NCBI GenBank assembly: GCA_029931535.1
Contig: JAQPZY010001660.1
Span: 1,389,001 to 1,453,000 of the forward strand
Direction: 5' to 3'
Length of the DNA stretch: 64,000 bases
Source of the DNA: Margaritifera margaritifera
Taxonomy: Eukaryota; Mollusca; Bivalvia; Unionida; Margaritiferidae
Shown piece by piece: positions 58,629 through 64,000 of this stretch; positions within the stretch are counted from its first letter, which is position 1, and every line of letters begins with the position of its first letter. The notes beneath the pieces are model-generated. The model saw only the letters and a list, made by a program, of their open reading frames with translations. It did no database searches and was not told the origin of the DNA. Made by a program: the position numbers and the translations under genes.

Positions 58629-60450
58629 TTGTTAAAAGCTGGAAACAAGTCTCTCGGGGGCAATTCAGATTTGGGTGCAGAGCATGATAGGGAGAAACAA
58701 GATTCGAGGAAGATGTGTCAGGAATTTCTTGGTATTAAAACATCGTGCGAATTCTTACTTGAAGATGAAAGCATCATATGTCCAGTTTTTAAACCAAGAA
58801 AAGAGAAGATAATATTCACGTTCTCTTCTAGTTTAGCAGTTCATGAAATGGCCACTCTGTTTCTTACTTTCACCCATGCCCAGACAGAAGGTAATTGGGA
58901 TTAGCATCTCAGCTGCAAGTTTAATCTAAGGTTAAGCAGTATGAGCATACCAACTACGCAAGATGGGGTGCTGTAAGCTTTGAACTCCAGAAGGGGATTT
59001 GTCTGTGAAGAGGTCCTACTTCCTACAAGCATATTCCATCCTAAAAAAAAAACGGAGAGGAATTGGCAAAATTACTCCGTTTGTCCTGATTACATGCTTT
59101 GTCGAAAAGGCCCATATTGCAAATAACAGAGCCTGTTCCATGTTGGCTAAGATGATCACCCCGTCAATTACATGTACTAGGGTTTGGAGCGAACGAAGAA
59201 GCCGGAAGATATTTAAACTGGGAACACTTGCGAGATTCAGTGGGATGAACCAGCAATATCTGAGCAAAACCAAATAATACAAATTTAATTAAAGCAATTA
59301 AAATTATTCTTGAATTATGTACTCTTGGGCAAAGAACAGTTGAACTGCTTTGTAACAAAAATGACTAAAATTACTTTAGGAGGAAACGAGGTATGCGAAT
59401 TTCTATAACACACTGCATACAAAGTGAGCTACATTTTCAAACCTTTACAAAATGAAAAAATTAAATCTGCAATGGGAAAGGCAAATTGTTTGAAGCTAGA
59501 CAGAAGCATTCATACGCGTATTCAGACGGAGTATGACATTGGAAAGTATAGTGGATTGTAAACAGATTGTAAAACATGAATGATTGCTTGCTCCTTTTGA
59601 ACTCACCCAGACATTTGGTTGCCTAATGACAGGGAGAAGGGCAATACTGTACTACGCTTGCTGTGAGACTTTGTATTGTGTTAGATGCACAGGCTTTGAT
59701 ACAATCCAAATTAAAAAAACTCCTAAGACATTTGGCGATTTTGAATTCATAATTCTTGTATCTGTCCTTAGTGTAGGATCGGATTATGACAGTCATGCGC
59801 AAGGTCATCACGACTATATCCTCAGCAAAACTGAAAGAGTATTGGTCACTGCAAGTGAGACTGGTATGCTTATTCTCTCGTTGCTCCCTAAAGAAAAACG
59901 ACATGCAGACAGCCAGGCAACTTTAGATGAAAAATGGCACATCAAGCTGAGTTACCTAGCTGTCTGTAAGATATATGAGAGTTATATAAGTAATATAAAC
60001 ACTCTGTTGCAACATATCCTCTCATTTGGTGGCATACAACAAGAAGATAGCATGGTAAGTCTTTAAGCAGAGCTAGAAGTTACTAGCAAGCATAGAAAAG
60101 AGTCAAGGCTGAAGAATGACTGCATTGAAAGATGTATAGCTTACCAGAAGTCCAAAACAAAGACAGGGCATGTGTCATCTTGTTCGCGAGAAGTTAATCA
60201 TTAACAAGTGATACGGTTCATTGCCATATCACAAGAGAGCATTACCAAGACATGAGTGAAACCAGGCATACTGCTAAAATTTTAAACTCCACCCAAACAC
60301 GACAGGCTAGTAAATGGTTAAGGGACGGCAAGTACCAAAGTTAATGATCTTGCCATCAAATACCAAAAGAATAACTCAAGACAGAAGTAGAAGTTATGGA
60401 TTGCGTCCAGAAAGTCAAATCTTTGCTGGATAGGTGCATTCCAGTGACGA
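58629..60450 (+). pseudogene. Coding-like locus of unknown function, frame-broken
   Basis: Three plus-strand stretches with protein-like composition lie close together: 58629-58904 (CQEFLGIKTSCEFLLEDESI), 58999-59277 (an open frame with VLITCFVEKAHIANNRACSM), and 59584-60066 (160 codons, with FEFIILVSVLSVGSDYDSH, LPKEKRHADSQATLDEKWHI and KLSYLAVCKIYESYI). After 60066 another frame continues with charged residues and a piece VSSCSREVN (about 60175-60200). The last open frame is among the longest in the window outside known elements and has balanced residue use. I do not recognise the family. It could be a processed or decayed gene, or a transposon-borne protein. The joining of the three pieces is inference. 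Confidence 0.35.
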
Positions 60451-60651
60451 TCGATGGAGTAGAGATGTTTCACTATTCATGGTACAAGGAACGGTATATT
60501 AATATTATTTTGTGAGGGAGTATTCATAAATTTAATTACAATCGAACCTGGATTTGTGTCACTAGTCAGTGTGTGACATTGAAGCATAGAAGGACAGACT
60601 AAATTTTGATAACAAGGATTTTTATGTACAAGTTTATATCATGTAACTTAC

Positions 60652-60775
60652 ATTTGAAGTATCACACACGTCTCTTTAGGATATCATTCCTGTCATACGT
60701 CACCAGTAGTTATATTTGAAGTATCACACACGTCTCTTTAGGATATCATGCCTGTTATATGTCACCAATAATTAC
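60652..60775. repeat. 62-bp tandem duplication
   Basis: ATTTGAAGTATCACACACGT followed by CTCTTTAGGATATCAT starts at 60652 and again at 60714. The copies differ at several bases toward their ends. Confidence 0.93.
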
Positions 60776-61369
60776 ATAGGCTGAAAGTGCATGAAATGAA
60801 AAAGTGTAATATGAGACAATCCTTCAAAGGGATTTGGAGCAGATAATGATACAGCATACAAATTCTGACCAAAACTCAGAAATAACATTTTAAAATGACC
60901 TTGACACAGTTGCAGACGTGTAAGAATGAATGAGAGCATCAAAAAAGTGATGCTGACTGATGATAAAAGACCCAATATAAAAGCACATACACGCTGTAAC
61001 TACATACCCTTGTTGTTTCAGGAACTATATTTTCTTGTTACAGAATGACTGCTACCTGGGAATGACAGAACAACATATGCACAATTCTTTTGGGTTGTGT
61101 ATCCTATAGAAGTTTATAAATACCAAATTATGCCAACAACTTTATAACTTTATAGAACATTTTTTATCAAGAAGTCCCTATAGTAACTTCCCTCTGATTT
61201 ATAATTTTATCTGTAAAGGTTGTATGTATTGTACCTCCAATCCCAATCAGACTACAGTAATAAGTGTCGAAGCATGTATTGATGATATTTGATAACATTC
61301 TTATGGATCCTCGAGAAAGCAATTTCCAGAATAAATGTGAAAAGCATAAATATTTACATTTCATATACA

Positions 61370-61450
61370 GTGTATGCATTTATTTAATAAAGTGTATGGA
61401 TCTATTTAATAAAGTGTATGCATCTATTTAATAGGTGTATGCATCTATTT
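61370..61450. repeat. ~22-24-bp tandem repeat, four units
   Basis: GTGTATGCATCTATTTAATA-type units with GGATC/GCATT variants. Confidence 0.9.
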
Positions 61451-62411
61451 CGGTCTATTCAGAAGTTATCTTTCTATACTCTTTGTAACCCTACCCGACA
61501 TAATCAATATTATCTACATTTTAAGCGTTGATAACTTTGTCATGGATATAATTGTTATTTGTGTGTTTCATACTTTCTCTTAAATTCAATCTTCTTTGCG
61601 TGTGCGAATAAGAAAGAAAATAATTGTATAAATAATTGATAATGCTGTGGTATCAATGCGCCAACGACAAATATGATCCCAAACAAACAAAAAAATCGTT
61701 ATAAGATAATGACATTTGCCACTGACTAGAATCATTCACAATTACAGACATCAACTTAAGAATTCAGTATTTTTAAAGCACGCTGATGTTTAAAAACCAA
61801 CCCACTGACATAAGATAAATCAATTAGCCAGCGTCTTTAATGCATAGTATGTGCAGATTATATGTGGTACTGATTTTACGAAGTATTCATTTATCTTTTT
61901 AACAATTAAACACGCGTAATCCCAACGTCCTAGTTGCTTGATCCAAAAGTTCGGTAGTGATAAATTACAAGTTTTTATACATTTTCAATAAGAATACTAA
62001 CCGAAACGATGTAAGAAATTTTGTCATAAAGTTTAAACTAAAGTGTAAAATGCCATTTTTACATTTATGTATAGTCAAAATTATACTCAAACATTAAAGT
62101 TGTGTAAGTTAGTTATTTTTTGAATTGATTTAAGATAATATATCACTGAATATTGCATTAACGGATACATCAGACATAATACATAATAAAACGCTTCTGT
62201 TTGATGAATATCGAAATAGAACATGGATTTCAGGTCGTGGCAAGAGGCGATAGAAACAAATGAATAGGTCCAGTGTGGAAAATCGGTGTTATGCAGGTAT
62301 AGAGAAATATAAGAGGTGAAATACTGTGATTTATGGCATTTTAAATAAGCAAAACAACAAAACGGTGCAATATTCGAGGTCTGCAATCTCAGAGTATGCG
62401 ATTTTCAGAAG

Positions 62412-62413
<2 letters not shown>

Positions 62414-62458
<45 letters not shown>

Positions 62459-62461
62459 TTA
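62414..62461. repeat. (TTA)n microsatellite
   Basis: About 15 TTA units with one TTTTTA interruption. Confidence 0.95.
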
Positions 62462-62659
62462 CATACAGTTGTACATATTGAATAGTGTGACTTGCACACC
62501 TGACCCGCTGCACTGCGTCATATAGTGCAGCGAAATAAACTAAGAGCTTCTCGCGAAATGAGCCAGCAAACGCCAAGACCCATTATATTGCAAATTATAG
62601 ACGAGACAGAGGAGGTGAAGAGGAGCGTTGAAATTTACCAACCAAAGCTGTTTTAGAAT

Positions 62660-63400
62660 CCTTGCAAGATAATTACAGGATTCCCTGAATGCAAAACTCA
62701 AAGCGCAGATGACTTCTATCATGGCTGAACTTAAACAATCTATTCAAGACGAGATAAAGATTCAGGTGGAAAAAGTGGCTGAGCAGTACAATGGCCGCAT
62801 TTTGATCTTGAAAATCGGTGCAGAAAGTTAGAGAGCAGAGTGACGGCGCTGGAAAAGAAAAGTCTAGAGATGAGGAAAGAAAACGAAGATCGTGTCAGTA
62901 CAGTTAAGGCAGCGCTCAAGCACGCCAATAAAAACAAGCAATCCTCCAGCAGAAATAATATTAAAGTTGCTGTTATAAAAGAGATAAAGGGAGAAGATAC
63001 TGTGCAGGGAATTGCGGATATCATATCTCATCACACTCAGTGTGGGAAATGTGGATCTTGCACACAGGGTGCCCAGGAGGAACCAAGACTATAAAAAGGC
63101 CCAGACCCAATAATTGTGAAATTCAAAGCCAAGAAATAAGGGATACCATCATAAAACAGAAGAAGAAAATAAACTCCTGGAAATCAGAATCTAAGATAAC
63201 CGAAGATCTAACCGATGGCAACATACAGCTGCTGTCGGATTTGTGGAAGCATGAGAATACGGAGCCAGCTTGGTCATTCAACGGGAGAATATGTGTAAGA
63301 ACATAAAGTTGTGTAGGCAAAGACAGTGTGCTTTTCGACATAGAGGATGATATCGATAAAGTAATTGAGCAGCGCCTCTCGAAATTCCACTAACTCCATT
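62660..63400 (+). pseudogene. LINE ORF1-like coiled-coil protein relic
   Basis: The plus strand reads MAELKQSIQDEIKIQVEKVA (about 62718-62780), a heptad-rich coiled coil. The next frames give VTALEKKSLEMRKEN (about 62840-62885), NNIKVAVIKEIKGEDTVQ (about 62955-63010), then LAHRVPRRNQDYKKA (about 63058-63102), IRDTIIKQKKK (about 63135-63170) and DLTDGNIQLLSDLWKHENTE (about 63208-63270) followed by PAWSFNGRICVRT. This order is that of L1/Tx1-type ORF1 RNA-binding proteins, which coat the LINE RNA: coiled coil, RRM-like 'NN...GIxE', 'AHR', and C-terminal 'EDLT..N..LL'. Frames change at least three times. No ORF2 follows before the window end. Confidence 0.65.
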
Positions 63401-63465
63401 TATTTCCAATGCCGTAACTTATCCTGGTTGACGTGAACGGAGTGGACATACATGCAACATAACTC

Positions 63466-63559
63466 AGGTGTGATTAAACTACTGGGGTAATTCACGTAGT
63501 CGGTCCATAATTCAGGTCTAAGGTGTGATTAAACTACAGGTGTAATTCACGTAGTCGGT
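63466..63559. repeat. 55-bp tandem duplication
   Basis: AGGTGTGATTAAACTAC...TAATTCACGTAGTCGGT occurs at 63466-63504 and 63521-63559 with one substitution (TGGGG versus AGGTG region). Confidence 0.93.
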
Positions 63560-63632
63560 GACAATGCAGCGACATATACTAGAACTGCTGTTGAATTGCT
63601 TTATCTCTGACAACTCTGTACTTTTTGACAAC

Positions 63633-63661
63633 CCTCTCTCTCTCTCTCTCTCTCTCTCTCC
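63633..63661. repeat. (CT)n microsatellite, short
   Basis: About 14 CT units. Confidence 0.95.
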
Positions 63662-63774
63662 TCGACATTTATCTTGCTATTTATATAGATGTCGCAAGAT
63701 TATAATCGATGCTGTTGTTAGAGATAGATTTATAATCTTTTATAATCTTGAAAGTGTAAAAACTTACTCTCTCA

Positions 63775-63776
<2 letters not shown>

Positions 63777-63855
<79 letters not shown>
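63777..63855. repeat. (CT)n microsatellite, long
   Basis: About 40 CT units. The Leu-Ser frame through both tracts is an artefact. Confidence 0.98.
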
Positions 63856-63862
<7 letters not shown>

Positions 63863-64000
63863 ACCAATCTAGGCGTCCTTTATATCACGGAATCGCATAT
63901 TCTCAGAGTTACTTCATATGTATATGTTTACGTATGACATCAAACACTAGAAACAATTGAGTGTGGTAGCTTGGTGTTTCGTGCATTCATAATTAGTAAT

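Larger units (their letters stand above)
60470..62410. other. No recognisable gene; short tandem repeats
   Basis: Apart from the repeats listed separately at 60652-60775 and 61370-61450, nothing was recognised. Confidence 0.5.

Overview
This is a 64 kb piece of an animal nuclear genome, most likely a mollusc. It is AT-rich, full of microsatellites, and has no bacterial gene organisation. The mollusc call rests on three tRNA-derived SINE bodies with CGGCGCTAAACC- or CCGTAAAACACCAAAC-like tails, on LINE and Penelope-like retroelements, and on Polinton-like virus relics. It is recognition by eye, not a database match. I see no convincing host gene with exons. Almost every recognisable reading frame is a decayed mobile or virus-like element.

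Layout. 1-2.1 kb (+) is a broken gene resembling a capsid-type protein of Polinton/adinto-like elements; 2.86-4.5 kb (-) is a broken protein-primed family B DNA polymerase (pPolB). 11.26-11.51 kb and 15.37-15.57 kb are minisatellites whose periods are multiples of three. 15.66-16.2 kb (+) is a LINE reverse-transcriptase scrap. SINEs lie at 17.06, 18.9, 22.4, 49.1 and 52.6 kb. Solo-LTR-like elements of one family lie at 20.48-21.32 (-), 41.95-42.86 (-) and 53.41-54.26 kb (+, with a perfect 5-bp target duplication). 22.69-23.94 kb (-) is a second pPolB relic (N-terminal half). 24.54-26.73 kb (+) is a LINE with an APE-type endonuclease. 33.30-38.44 kb (+) is another LINE, split by a ~2.5 kb insertion carrying a transposase-like gene of a repetitive family. 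38.56-39.37 kb is a 30-copy 27-bp minisatellite. 44.86-46.35 kb (-) is a third pPolB relic. 47.34-48.18 kb (+) is a Penelope-like element scrap, and 48.25-48.52 kb a GC-rich MITE-like element. 58.6-60.45 kb holds a coding-like locus I cannot name. 62.66-63.4 kb (+) is a LINE ORF1-like relic.

These elements do not form a working pathway. The window reads as a graveyard in which virus-like elements, LINEs, Penelope-like elements, LTR elements, SINEs and DNA transposons accumulated and decayed. The most interesting points are three separate pPolB relics, all on the minus strand and one beside a capsid-like relic; the element-in-element nesting at 33-38 kb; the dated solo LTR; and the higher-order structure of the 27-bp array.
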